Positions 17,350-26,980 of a stretch of DNA of 36,597 bases are shown here, one piece after another (position 1 is the stretch's first letter; the number at the start of each line of letters is the position of its first letter). The notes below the pieces were generated by a model. The model worked only from the letters and a program-made list of their open reading frames with translations. It had not been told where the DNA came from and did no database searches. Source of the DNA: Candidatus Bathyarchaeota archaeon (GTDB taxonomy: Archaea; Thermoproteota; Bathyarchaeia; Bathyarchaeales; Bathycorpusculaceae); NCBI GenBank assembly GCA_003601605.1, contig PIXZ01000012.1, positions 1 to 36,597 on the forward strand, given 5' to 3'. A program made the translations under genes and the position numbers.

Positions 17350-18166
17350 ATTTTGTAGTATAGAGGTTTGATGTTTGCAAGTTTTGTATAAGACTCTCTC
17401 GGACGTGCTAATGAACCAATTTTCTCTCTAACTCTTTGCCAAGCAAGATATTTAGAAAAAAGTCTTGACAATGGCTCATTATGAGAATGATAAACATTAA
17501 ATTTTGGCTCAACAACTATTTCATATCCCCTTGCCAACATTTCCAACGACCAGTCATAATCTTCTCCACCAAATTTTCTGGCGTAAGGAATCTTTTTAGG
17601 TAACAACTCATCGAAAGGATATTCCTTCCACAGCGACTTTCTGAAAATACAGTTCACGGTTGAAAAATAATTATCCTTAACATAAGCTCCGCTTTTTTCG
17701 TAAAGTTTGCACCATGAATTATAGGCTATTTTTTCCCAAAGGCTTCCATTCTTGTGAGGAACAAAGTATCCTGCAACACCAGCCACTCTTGGGTTCCGAA
17801 AATGAGCAACTCCACTTTCGAGCCATTCCTCAGAAAAAGGTAAAGAATGCCCATTGGTTATACAAACAAGCTCTCCACAAGCAACAGCAACTCCAATATT
17901 TGCAGAATAGGGATATGAAAATTCCTCATCCACTATGGGAACAAGCTTAAAAACGGTCTGATTTTGGAAAATCTTTTTTTTAGTATGCAACAAAAATTTT
18001 CTCATTTCACCTAATTTTTCCATTTTTCCTTAGAAGAAAAATTGTCCACAATTACAAATTCAACAGGCTGCAATGTCTGCTTAGCTATTCTTTTCAATAA
18101 CTCTTCTAAAAGAAATTCAATATCTCTTGTTCGAATAACAACTGAAACTTCAGATTTTCCAGTCAT
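17346..18166 (-). pseudogene. Glycosyltransferase family 2 split by an apparent -1 frameshift at 18023-18027
   Basis: N-part (18166 downward): MTGKSEVSVVIRTRDIEFLLEELLKRIAKQTLQPVEFVIVDNFSSKEKWKN*; C-part ORF 17346..18023: MEKLGEMRKF...DEEFSYPYSANIGVAVACGELVCITNGHSLPFSEEWLESG. One extra A joins them (SSKEKMEKLGEM). Confidence 0.85.
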
Positions 18167-18203
18167 CCACACCCAGCAGTTAATTTTAAATGGTCTAATA
18201 CCT

Positions 18204-18229
18204 TCTGTAAATTTTAAAATTTACGGAAT
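18204..18229. repeat. 26-bp near-perfect palindrome TTCTGTAAATTTTAAAATTTACGGAA
   Basis: Core GTAAATTTTAAAATTTAC (18208-18225) is a perfect palindrome; only one pair mismatched in the 26 bp; lies between divergent genes. Confidence 0.6.
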
Positions 18230-18291
18230 TTAAGCTTATTATTATCGTGATTTTTGGGTAAAAAATTTAAACCAGACAAGAGAATAACCCA

Positions 18292-19374
18292 GTGGTCACG
18301 ACTTTGATTACCTTTGAAAAAGCTGCTAGAATTGCTTTGTTCTCTCTAATGCCCAATAGACCCTACCATGCGCAATGGATGATTACAAGAAAATGCAACT
18401 ATCGTTGCAAAGGATGTAATGTCTGGCAGGAACAAGATACTAAAGAATTGTCAACAGAAGAGATTAAGAAAGGTTTAGATATTCTTCGCGATTTAGGTGT
18501 TATTGAAATTGTTTTTTCTGGCGGAAACCCCCTTTTAAGAGAAGACATTGATGAAATTTTGGAATATGCCTCAAGATTTTTTGTAACAACAGTTTATGAC
18601 AATGGCAGCATGGCTGCCAAAAAAATTGATGCTTTACGCAACGTAGATTTTGTGGCAATTTCTCTTGACAGTTTAGACCCGGCAAAACAGGATTATATTA
18701 AAGGTGTTAAAGGTGCTTGGCATAACGCGATGGAAGCTATAGAAACACTTCATAAAAACGGTATACGAGTTGGCGTGTCACCGACAATATCGCAACTTAA
18801 CCTTTACGAAATTTTAGATCTTACTCGATACTTCTTAAGGAAGGAAATTCCTGTTTGGTATTGTTTATACTCTTATGATTGTGCTCCAGGTCAAAACCAA
18901 CTTTTTAAGATAGGAAAGAAAAATGATGAATTCACTATAACCGATTATGAAGCTATGGTGAATCTTTGCGACTCGCTGATTGCGTTGAAAAAGAAAAATA
19001 ACAACATTCTTATCACCTCTCAGATATTAAACGCTGTCAAAAACCTTTACTTGACAGGAGAAAGAACTTGGAAGTGTAAGGCGCTCAAAAGCTTCTTTAT
19101 TATAGATCATAGGGGCAGAGTTGCTGGATGTCACGTGCAAGATCCGGTGGCTTCCATCTTTGATTTACCTAAAATGTGGGATTCTCCGAAATTTAAGGAA
19201 TTGCGTAAAAAGTACAGGGAATGCAATCGATGCACTTATCTTTGCTATATTTTTTACTCTTTGCATGGAAGTGTTAAAGGAAACTTTCAAATTGCGGAAG
19301 AAAATTGGAGAAGCGCAAAACTGTTCTTAAAGGGAGATAGTGTTAAGTTTCCAGGTTTGGTAAAAACGCGATAA
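18292..19374 (+). CDS. Radical SAM protein (SPASM-like C-terminus)
   Basis: MITRKCNYRCKGCNVW (CxxxCxxC), FSGGNPLLREDI, C-term CKALKSFFIIDHRGRVAGCHVQ...CNRCTYLC; GTG start. Confidence 0.92.
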   Translation: MVTTLITFEKAARIALFSLMPNRPYHAQWMITRKCNYRCKGCNVWQEQDTKELSTEEIKKGLDILRDLGVIEIVFSGGNPLLREDIDEILEYASRFFVTTVYDNGSMAAKKIDALRNVDFVAISLDSLDPAKQDYIKGVKGAWHNAMEAIETLHKNGIRVGVSPTISQLNLYEILDLTRYFLRKEIPVWYCLYSYDCAPGQNQLFKIGKKNDEFTITDYEAMVNLCDSLIALKKKNNNILITSQILNAVKNLYLTGERTWKCKALKSFFIIDHRGRVAGCHVQDPVASIFDLPKMWDSPKFKELRKKYRECNRCTYLCYIFYSLHGSVKGNFQIAEENWRSAKLFLKGDSVKFPGLVKTR

Positions 19375-19615
19375 TGTCTGCAACTCTCTTAATTATGGTT
19401 TGATCGGGTTTTGATATTTCTTTTTCAAGGTTCGCGAGAAAGGTTGCTTCAAATGGTTTGAAGCGTTGAGACGGAATGATGTTCTCTTCCATTATTTTTC
19501 TTGGTCCTGCGTCTTTTGGTTTTTTTAGTTCGAGTAATGCTGGTAGAAGCATGATTAGTATGAGGGTTGAAGCTCCGAAAAAAAGCAACAAGACCGTTGT
19601 CGGATTCGGAATCAT
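19343..19615 (-). CDS. Small single-TM membrane protein
   Basis: MIPNPTTVLLLFFGASTLILIMLLPALLELKKPKDAGPRK...; ATGA overlap with upstream GT2 stop. Confidence 0.65.
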   Translation of the reverse strand: MIPNPTTVLLLFFGASTLILIMLLPALLELKKPKDAGPRKIMEENIIPSQRFKPFEATFLANLEKEISKPDQTIIKRVADIIAFLPNLET

Positions 19616-20922
19616 ACATTATCTTTTGATATTTTGCTAATGTTCGTAATATAACAGTTTCCATTTCCAGAATGATTTGTTTTTTCCCAATGATTACTGT
19701 TTTTTCTCGCGATTTTGGATAGGGTTAAGTCTACCAAAGCCTTGGTGCATATGAAGGTGTTTATAAGAAAAGTGAAAATTAACAACGGTATGAGCCATTG
19801 CGCTCTAGTTCTACCATCCAAGTAAGCTCCTATCCCTATTTCGAAAAAGGGTGCAAAATTTCCAACAGAACTGTAAAGCATTATTGGCAAGATGTTCAAA
19901 AAATTGTGTGACCATTGTGGCTGTTCTATTGAAAAGAGTGAAATGATCAGAATCCATGAAAGAAGCACAAGTATAGGCATAAAATAAACATTCAGCAATA
20001 ACAGTCCATCGGCTTTTTCTCTTAATGTTAAATTTTTGCTTTTTAGAACTTTCAGCCAGTGTTTGAAGAAAGTTTGCATATGGCCTTTAGCCCATCTGTA
20101 TCTTTGCTTCCAATAGTCACGCCAGTTTTCCACAGCTTCTTCGTAGCATTCTGCATCTTCAACATAGCGAACCTTATAACCTGCAAGGTAAACTTGAAAA
20201 GTTAAGTCTGTGTCTTCCGCTAAGATGAATTCATCCCATCCTCCCAGAGATTCCAGAAGACTACGTCTGAAGCCTCCAACCGTGCCGCCGAACTGGGGAA
20301 TAAGTCCAAGATAATCGCGGGCTTTTTGGTCAACGCGGTATCCGCCGATTCTTTCTAGAGCCACAAAACGTGTTACAATGTTCTGTGGTTCGTTTAAAAC
20401 GGTTACTCTCCCTTGAACTGCTCCAACTTTTGGGTCTATAAATTCTCTTGTCAATTTTTCTACAATATCTCTTTGGGGATAATAATCAGCGTCAAAGCAA
20501 AGTATTATCTCACCTGTGGCGTGTTTCAGCCCTGCATTCAAGGCTGCTGCTTTTCCTCTTCCACCTTCTTTTTTGTTTCTATGTAAAACTTTAATGTGGT
20601 TGAAGTTTTTCGCATATTTTTCAGTTATTTCCCCTGTGCTATCCGTGGAGGCGTCATCTATAACAATTATTTGTGTTTTGTCTTCGGGATATGTTAGTTC
20701 CGTCAATCTGTCTAATAATCTGCCTATAACGTTTTCTTCATTATGTGCTGGGACTAGTATTGAAACTGTGGGCTTGAAGTTTAAGGCTGCTGCTTTTTCA
20801 TTTTTTCCGTGTTTTCGGGTATTTTTTAGAACAGTAAGCGTGAAAATGTAATGTCTAATAAGGTAAGCAATCATTAAGCCTGTTAAAAGTAGGAGGAGTA
20901 GATTTAAGATTTCAACTATCAA
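19612..20922 (-). CDS. Processive-type glycosyltransferase family 2 (poly-GlcNAc/cellulose/hyaluronan synthase-like)
   Basis: VSILVPAHNEENVIGRLLDRL; VIDDASTDST; CFDADYYPQ; LAEDTDLTF; KQRYRWAKG (QxxRW); flanking TM helices. Confidence 0.92.
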   Translation of the reverse strand: MIVEILNLLLLLLTGLMIAYLIRHYIFTLTVLKNTRKHGKNEKAAALNFKPTVSILVPAHNEENVIGRLLDRLTELTYPEDKTQIIVIDDASTDSTGEITEKYAKNFNHIKVLHRNKKEGGRGKAAALNAGLKHATGEIILCFDADYYPQRDIVEKLTREFIDPKVGAVQGRVTVLNEPQNIVTRFVALERIGGYRVDQKARDYLGLIPQFGGTVGGFRRSLLESLGGWDEFILAEDTDLTFQVYLAGYKVRYVEDAECYEEAVENWRDYWKQRYRWAKGHMQTFFKHWLKVLKSKNLTLREKADGLLLLNVYFMPILVLLSWILIISLFSIEQPQWSHNFLNILPIMLYSSVGNFAPFFEIGIGAYLDGRTRAQWLIPLLIFTFLINTFICTKALVDLTLSKIARKNSNHWEKTNHSGNGNCYITNISKISKDNV

Positions 20923-21310
20923 TTTCGCTTACTCCTCTCTCCGAACTAGCTAATATTGTCAAGCTTAATGACCAGAACGAAACAATCCATAAAAAATTCA
21001 ATATAGGATTTAAAATAGACCATAAAATGTTGAAAAAATTTTCGAGATAATATGCTGCTGTAATGGCAAATAGAGAGAAAATCGTGTTCCATATAAGACC
21101 GGTAAAGTTGCCTATTAGTAGCATAAGCAGTTTTTTCTTTAATGTCCCATTTAATGGAAAAGTTAAAGCGACAAATAGAAAGTTAAATATTACAAGCATG
21201 ACCGCTGTTTCTCCAAAGAAGTTATTTTGAGATATGAAAATGTATGAAGCAATGGTTCCAGCGAGAATTCCGATGATTAAATGGTCAATTCTAATAGACT
21301 GTTTGCCCAT
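20912..21310 (-). CDS. Small multi-pass membrane protein
   Basis: Hydrophobic 132-aa ORF overlapping the GT2 start. Confidence 0.65.
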   Translation of the reverse strand: MGKQSIRIDHLIIGILAGTIASYIFISQNNFFGETAVMLVIFNFLFVALTFPLNGTLKKKLLMLLIGNFTGLIWNTIFSLFAITAAYYLENFFNILWSILNPILNFLWIVSFWSLSLTILASSERGVSEIDS

Positions 21311-21416
21311 CCGCGCCTACATCCCTTTAGCTTATAGATTATACTTATAGAAAAACAATCTAGAAGATTACTCTATCAATGTTTTTAAAATTTGCGCAAA
21401 AACCAGTTAATTTGTA

Positions 21417-22007
21417 CTAACAATCTTCAGAGCAGAATACAACATTGTCTATAACTTTGCATAAAATTTCGAAGACCTCTTTTGCTTCTAGGTTTTCAGT
21501 ATCCAAAATCAAATGGAAGGGAGTAAAATCTTCTCCTAACTTAAAACCATAAAGTTTATGATAAATAGATCGCGTTTCTTTCTCTTTTGTTCTTAAAGCT
21601 TTTAATGCCTCATCAATGCCGATGTTATCTCTTTTTGCTACTCTTTCAGCTCTTTTTTCTATTGAAGCTTCTAACCATATTTTAAAACCTTTTTTAAGAA
21701 GCCAAGGCATGGTCCAACTATCCAAAATAACGTTTCCTTCTTTCGCCACCTTCAAGAGTTCTTCATCAACCTTTTTGTCAAATTTTAGATTTGCCTTTCG
21801 TTTCTCTAGAAAGCTTATTCCTTCGCTACTTTCCCACCATCCATGTTCCCGTGGTTTATGTCCTTCTTTTATTGCAAGTGCCTTTAATGCGTCTCCGCCT
21901 GAGTAATATTTTAACCTGTATTTTTTTGCAAGTTTTTTTGCAACAGTACTTTTTCCACTTCCAGCCATTCCACAAATGCATATTACTGGACGCTTATTTT
22001 TCGGCAT
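21417..22007 (-). CDS. cmk: Cytidylate kinase (archaeal type)
   Basis: VICICGMAGSGKSTVAKKLAKKYRLKYYSGGDALKALA; located after eL34 as in many archaeal clusters. Confidence 0.92.
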   Translation of the reverse strand: MPKNKRPVICICGMAGSGKSTVAKKLAKKYRLKYYSGGDALKALAIKEGHKPREHGWWESSEGISFLEKRKANLKFDKKVDEELLKVAKEGNVILDSWTMPWLLKKGFKIWLEASIEKRAERVAKRDNIGIDEALKALRTKEKETRSIYHKLYGFKLGEDFTPFHLILDTENLEAKEVFEILCKVIDNVVFCSEDC

Positions 22008-22022
22008 TTGTTTTCCTCAAAA

Positions 22023-22295
22023 TTAAGCTAAAGCTCTTGCTGCTTGTTTTATTGCGTCTTTTAAACATTTTGGGCATATTTTTCCGCCGTATAAGCGCCA
22101 TATTCTCTTTTTAGTGTAGTTAAGTTTACGCGTTTCCGTTGCGTCTAAACGTGGTATTCCAGATAAGGGTTTTTTGCATAAAAAGCAAAGAGCTGTAGAA
22201 GTTTTCTCTTTTTTGTAGTGGGTTTTTGTTTTTCCGCCGGGAACCGTGGTTTTTATTTGTTTTTTGCTTCTTGTGCGTAGATGTGGCTGGGGCAT
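22023..22295 (-). CDS. rpl34e: Ribosomal protein eL34
   Basis: MPQPHLRTRSKKQIKTTVPGGKTKTHYKKEKTSTALCFLCKKPLSGIPRL...CPKCLKDAIK; start corrected from ORF 22457. Confidence 0.93.
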   Translation of the reverse strand: MPQPHLRTRSKKQIKTTVPGGKTKTHYKKEKTSTALCFLCKKPLSGIPRLDATETRKLNYTKKRIWRLYGGKICPKCLKDAIKQAARALA

Positions 22296-22306
22296 TTTTT
22301 CACTTC

Positions 22307-22783
22307 CTACTCTATTGGCATCATGCCTAACAAACGTGAGGCCAATATTCCAAATAGAGAGGACACAATAAAATACCAGTAGAAAATGGTGATGCCTCCG
22401 ATTCCTGGGATGTATGCGACGGGGTTTGCCCCATAAAGAGGTAATAATACGAGCCACCAGACGAGAAGGTAAAGGAATGGAATGGCGAACATGATTAGTT
22501 GGGGTTTAGCCATTTTTTTCTGCATGTTCATAATTTGGGGTTCTTTTTTCTTAATTTTTTCCATAAGTTTTTTATCCTTAGTGCGCAGAGCTTGTCTTGT
22601 TAGGGATTGATATTCAGCAATTTCCTTCTGCATAATTCTATATTGTTTCCAACCTACAAGACGGTTTATCAAGAAACGGTTTATAGAGGAGTTGGCGAAG
22701 GAAATGAGTGCACATATAATCATTATAGCTACTGTTGCTCCCGGGGCTTGAGGCATTAACAACCATTCAAGGGGGTTCACCAT
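22307..22783 (-). CDS. EMC3/TMCO1 (DUF106, YidC-like) membrane protein
   Basis: FANSSINRFLINRLVGWKQYRIMQKEIAEYQSLTRQALRTKDKKLMEKIKKKEPQIMNMQKKMAKPQL. Confidence 0.9.
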   Translation of the reverse strand: MVNPLEWLLMPQAPGATVAIMIICALISFANSSINRFLINRLVGWKQYRIMQKEIAEYQSLTRQALRTKDKKLMEKIKKKEPQIMNMQKKMAKPQLIMFAIPFLYLLVWWLVLLPLYGANPVAYIPGIGGITIFYWYFIVSSLFGILASRLLGMMPIE

Positions 22784-22849
22784 TCTCTTCCTCCAATTAT
22801 TCCGACTAGTTTCTCTTTTACAACATTGATATTAATAACTATTTTTGCG

Positions 22850-24250
22850 CTATTCTCCAAACAGTTTTCGGAACGCTGGATACATTTCCGCTGCTCTTTC
22901 CCGCATTAATATCTCGTAATACTGGTAAAGTATTCCAACAGAAAGCAGAATACCAGTTCCAGAGCCAAAAACCCCGAAAAAGTCTGAGACTCCAGCAATA
23001 AGCCCTACAATAATTCCGCCCAACACCGTTACTGCTGGAATGTAACGTTTAAGCACAGACTCTATGGCTCTGCCAGACCTTCTGTATCCTGGAATCTGCA
23101 TACCAGCATCCACAAGCTGTTTAGCCACTGTGGAAGGCCCTAAACCGCCTACTTCTAGCCATGTGAGCGAAAATATTACGCAGAAGACTAGGAGTATGGC
23201 GAGATAGCCGAAGGCTTTCAATGGTTCTGCTATAACATTTGTTATTCCTTGCGGCGAAGTCACATAATAGACCAATCCGCCTATAGGTTGAAGTCTTCCT
23301 CCCTCACCAACTTCATATTGTCCTAGGAGGTTAAGCCAAAAGTTTGTGTTATTTTGGTTATACATGTTCCAGAAGAGTTGTGAGAAAAAGTATATATTGG
23401 CAAAAAGGGCTGAAGCAAAAATCACTGGAAGGTTTGAAACATACAAAAGTTTTATTGGGTAGCGGCTGCGGAAACCTCTGTAGCCAGCGTAGGATAAAGG
23501 CAGTTCAACTCTTACACCTTCCATGTAAATTATTATTAGAAAAGCGGCAATCGTGGCTATAAATCCCGTAAAAGATGGGTAGGCACCGCCTCCAATTATC
23601 CACCATGTTATAGACTCTGCACCAGACATTACGTAGGATAATGCTCCGACAAATAAGCCGCTGGCTGGAGAAAAGCATTGCCAGAAAACGTTTTGGGCCA
23701 CTCCAGCCATGATAAATAAGCTTATGCCGCTGCCAAAACCCCAACCTTTCTGAACAAGCTCGTCTAAAAGTAAAACAACCATTCCAGCCGCTAATAGTTG
23801 TAGAAAAACAGTTATGGCTTGCGGTCCGGGAAGAGAACCATACATACCGCCTATTATATAGGCTGATGCTTGTACCCCTGTTAACACTATAGATAGCACT
23901 TTGCTGGCTGTTGTGAACAAGCCTCTGTCTTCAGGGTTTGACATGTCGCATTCTATCATTGCGGAACCAACCAAAAGTTGTAAAATTAGTCCAGCTGTTA
24001 CTATTGGGCCTATTCCAAGCTCCATGAGGGTTCCTCTGTTAGAGGCGAAGATTACTCTTAAAGCTGTTAGTTCTGGTGCTTGTTGAGGGCTAATGCCATA
24101 AAGCGGGACTTCCGACATTACTAGATAAACGATGAGTACCATGGCCGTCCAGAACAGTTTCTCGTTGAATCGCACTTTACGTTCTGGAGCCTTAATTTCT
24201 GGGATGATCCTTGCAATTGGTTTGAATAGGCTTAAAAATCTGCCCGCCAT
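22850..24250 (-). CDS. secY: Preprotein translocase subunit SecY
   Basis: EVPLYGI, GSAMIECDMSNPEDRGLFT, GWGFGSGISLFI, RFRSRYPIKLLYVSNLPVI-type and MQIPGYRRS motifs. Confidence 0.98.
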   Translation of the reverse strand: MAGRFLSLFKPIARIIPEIKAPERKVRFNEKLFWTAMVLIVYLVMSEVPLYGISPQQAPELTALRVIFASNRGTLMELGIGPIVTAGLILQLLVGSAMIECDMSNPEDRGLFTTASKVLSIVLTGVQASAYIIGGMYGSLPGPQAITVFLQLLAAGMVVLLLDELVQKGWGFGSGISLFIMAGVAQNVFWQCFSPASGLFVGALSYVMSGAESITWWIIGGGAYPSFTGFIATIAAFLIIIYMEGVRVELPLSYAGYRGFRSRYPIKLLYVSNLPVIFASALFANIYFFSQLFWNMYNQNNTNFWLNLLGQYEVGEGGRLQPIGGLVYYVTSPQGITNVIAEPLKAFGYLAILLVFCVIFSLTWLEVGGLGPSTVAKQLVDAGMQIPGYRRSGRAIESVLKRYIPAVTVLGGIIVGLIAGVSDFFGVFGSGTGILLSVGILYQYYEILMRERAAEMYPAFRKLFGE

Positions 24251-24258
24251 GGTTTAAG

Positions 24259-24702
24259 CTACTCTCCGCTTTCTTGTGGGGTTTCCGCTAAGATTTCTCC
24301 GCCAGCCTCTTTTATTTTTTCAGCCGCTAACTTTGAGTAGGACGACACTTTTACAATTATTGGTTTTGTAATTTTGCCTGTTCCAAGAAGTTTTGTGTAG
24401 CCGAGACTTCCTAGGTCTACGAAAAGTTTTGCTTTTTCCTTTTTAGTGGCAATTTTTTCGGCTATTTCATCTAGTTCTCCCAAGTTTACAATGTTTTCTT
24501 TTCGATGAAGGCTTTTAGGCGAAGTGAATCCTTTTTTCCCAAAATAGTCTGGTTCATATCTTATAACGTAAGACCATCCGTGCTTATGTCGTCCAGCCTT
24601 GCGATATCCTTTAGAGCCTGACTTTCTATGCTGCCCTACTCTACCGTAGCCTTGGGTTCTTGAACCGCGTTTCTTTCTGATTTTTCTGAGTTTGTGCGGC
24701 AT
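24259..24702 (-). CDS. rpl15: Ribosomal protein uL15
   Basis: MPHKLRKIRKKRGSRTQGYGRVGQHRKSGSKGYRKAGRHKHGW. Confidence 0.96.
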   Translation of the reverse strand: MPHKLRKIRKKRGSRTQGYGRVGQHRKSGSKGYRKAGRHKHGWSYVIRYEPDYFGKKGFTSPKSLHRKENIVNLGELDEIAEKIATKKEKAKLFVDLGSLGYTKLLGTGKITKPIIVKVSSYSKLAAEKIKEAGGEILAETPQESGE

Positions 24703-24705
24703 TCC

Positions 24706-25164
24706 CTAACCAGCCAGTTCGTCTATAGCTTTTTCTTTTTCTTCCTTTTTTAACCGTATCTCTAAGACACCATTCTTATATCTTGTACGTAAACTTTCTG
24801 GAATCACTCTTTTCGGAAGATTTAAACTTTTATAATATTTGCGCTCTGGAGCCTCAGCAGACAATAGTAGTCTTTGGTTTTTCACCTTAACCCTTAAGTT
24901 TTCCCTTTTGAACCCAGCGAAATCTGCAACAACTATAATGTCGTCTTTCTCTTCTAGGATATCAATTAAAGGCTGAGGCTCTTTCCAGCCCACCTTCTTA
25001 TCTAATCTAAAAACTCTGTATTTTAACGGGTATGTTTGCTTTTTAAATTTTGAACTTTTAATGTGCCACATTGGAAAATTTTTCTTATTCCTGCATCTGT
25101 TGAAGTTTCTTATGGCATGGAACCAGTTTGAATTTTTCTTATTTCTTCGCCACTTCGCGCTCAA
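24706..25164 (-). CDS. Hsp20/alpha-crystallin-like protein with basic N-terminal extension
   Basis: PLIDILEEKDDIIVVADFAGFKRENLRVKVKNQRLLLSAEAPERKYYKSLNLPKRVIPESLRTRYKNGVLEIRLKK. Start uncertain. Confidence 0.8.
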   Translation of the reverse strand: MSAKWRRNKKNSNWFHAIRNFNRCRNKKNFPMWHIKSSKFKKQTYPLKYRVFRLDKKVGWKEPQPLIDILEEKDDIIVVADFAGFKRENLRVKVKNQRLLLSAEAPERKYYKSLNLPKRVIPESLRTRYKNGVLEIRLKKEEKEKAIDELAG

Positions 25165-25244
25165 TCTCGCCTTCTCCTAGGTACTATGGCATTTCAAAAG
25201 TGGCTATAAAATGTATCGCAAAAGAAAATAGCAAAAGCAGCAGC

Positions 25245-25733
25245 CTAAACCATTCGTTTTATTAGCTCGTTAATTTTTTCTCCGCGATAGCCTAATTCGC
25301 CGCCCATCCTATAGCTCTTTTTTATTTTTCCCTTAAAGCCTTTGCTAGGCGGGTGTAGTTTGAAAACCGGCTGGATATTGGGCAGTTTCCAATATTCGGT
25401 TTGACATTTAAAAACTGCCAGTGCAAGTTCTTCAAGCGACTTGTAGCCGATTTTCTGTGCATACTCGTCTGTAAGTTTCTTGCCGCCCGCCAGTCTTCCC
25501 CTTTCCTTTATAAGCAGTTTCACGGCCTCTTCTGAGGCTTCTCCCCATGTTATGAAGTTTTGCGCAGTTTTTAACATTCCCAAAAAGGATGGACGGTTAT
25601 CAATTAACACAGCATAATTGTTTCTTTTTAGGTTAAGCATCTGCAAAGTTTCTCTAACTTCTCTTGGGGCACTTATTACTCCACGAATCCTTACAGCTAC
25701 AATGCACTTTCGCTCGTTACTCTTTCTAGCCAT
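25245..25733 (-). CDS. rpl30: Ribosomal protein uL30
   Basis: IVAVRIRGVISAPREVRETLQMLNLKRNNYAVLIDNRPSFLGML. Confidence 0.96.
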   Translation of the reverse strand: MARKSNERKCIVAVRIRGVISAPREVRETLQMLNLKRNNYAVLIDNRPSFLGMLKTAQNFITWGEASEEAVKLLIKERGRLAGGKKLTDEYAQKIGYKSLEELALAVFKCQTEYWKLPNIQPVFKLHPPSKGFKGKIKKSYRMGGELGYRGEKINELIKRMV

Positions 25734-26369
25734 TTATCTTCCCCAATCCATCGGAGTTATAAGACTATAAGTGTTCTTCAACGCGTCAAAAACAGCGTAA
25801 GCAAAAGAAGGCACAGTTCTTGTGGAACCGTAACTTCTCGTCCAGCAATCCTTTATGCCCGCAAGATTAAGGATAACTTTTGCAACTTCACTTGCTACAA
25901 GACCTAAGCCCCTTGGTCCAGGAACAATAACTATTCTCACGCCACCGCATTTTCCTTCAGTCAAGAATGGGACAGAATGGGGTCTTCCGCAACCACATTC
26001 CCAGCTTCCACATCCACGTCTCACAGGAACAAGGTTCAAACGGGCGTCGGCAGCTGCCTTTTCTATGGCGGTTCTAACTTGGCTTGCTTTTCCAGAGCCT
26101 AACCCTATATATCCGTCTCTGTTTCCAACAGCAACTATCGCCTTAAACCTTGATTTTTCACCAGCGTCTGTTTGTTTCTGAACCAGATTAATGTTTATGA
26201 CTTCTTCTTGAATATCTGGAAGTAAAGCGTCAACGATTTGCGGCTCTTTTATCCGTATACCACCCGTAAAAACCTCTTCAATAGAAGTGATTCTTCCTTC
26301 CAGAATCATTTTTCCAAGACGGGTTCGTGGAACCCATTGTTCTAAACTTTGAGAAGTTCTCCGCGGCAT
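25734..26369 (-). CDS. rps5: Ribosomal protein uS5
   Basis: WVPRTRLGKMILEGRITSIEE...AIVAVGNRDGYIGLGSGKASQVRTAIEKA. Confidence 0.97.
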   Translation of the reverse strand: MPRRTSQSLEQWVPRTRLGKMILEGRITSIEEVFTGGIRIKEPQIVDALLPDIQEEVININLVQKQTDAGEKSRFKAIVAVGNRDGYIGLGSGKASQVRTAIEKAAADARLNLVPVRRGCGSWECGCGRPHSVPFLTEGKCGGVRIVIVPGPRGLGLVASEVAKVILNLAGIKDCWTRSYGSTRTVPSFAYAVFDALKNTYSLITPMDWGR

Positions 26370-26980
26370 TACTTTTTCTTACCTCCAGCCTTAAACGCAG
26401 TCAACATTTTCTTCTTAACTTCTGCAAAATGTTTTGGCAGATTTTCAGGAGGAAGTTTATGCACTATATAGTTAGAAAACCTTGACTGGTAAACTTCAGG
26501 ATTTGAAGAGGCCAAGATTTTCGCGTATTCTGCTATGTGTTCGCCGCTTATCCGTTTCTCATCTGGGATTCTTTCTTCACTATGAGGTATATTCATTCCA
26601 GAATCTAGCGCTCCTTTTAAAACAGCAAAAACTCTTGCCCCTTTAGAAGGTGAATGCAATCCTATATCTAGAATAGCTTCTTTTATCCCTTTAACCTTGG
26701 CCTTTAATCCGCACAGAAGTCCAGTAAGATAAGCTGCAGGAATGTTTCCTCTTGGAACTTTCCAACCATGTTCCCTTGCAAGTTCTCTGCTATGAGCCGA
26801 AACGAGAACTTCGTCTCCTTCAGGTTTGGCTACGACAATCTGGGCAATTATATTTTTTAAACTGCCCCGCACAACCAGTCTAGGCTTTTTAGAAAGTATT
26901 AACGCTTTTCTTGCTTTGTAATCTGTTTTTCCTTCTCTTCTCCGTCTGAACGGAACACGGTAACGGGCGCCCTTTGCCAT
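26369..26980 (-). CDS. rpl18: Ribosomal protein uL18
   Basis: [44 protein letters not shown]; start corrected from 26995. Confidence 0.96.
   Translation of the reverse strand: MAKGARYRVPFRRRREGKTDYKARKALILSKKPRLVVRGSLKNIIAQIVVAKPEGDEVLVSAHSRELAREHGWKVPRGNIPAAYLTGLLCGLKAKVKGIKEAILDIGLHSPSKGARVFAVLKGALDSGMNIPHSEERIPDEKRISGEHIAEYAKILASSNPEVYQSRFSNYIVHKLPPENLPKHFAEVKKKMLTAFKAGGKKK

Noticed and set aside
22296-22457. N-terminal extension of the eL34 ORF
   Set aside because: Overlaps the DUF106 gene; eL34 homology starts at MPQPHL (22295).
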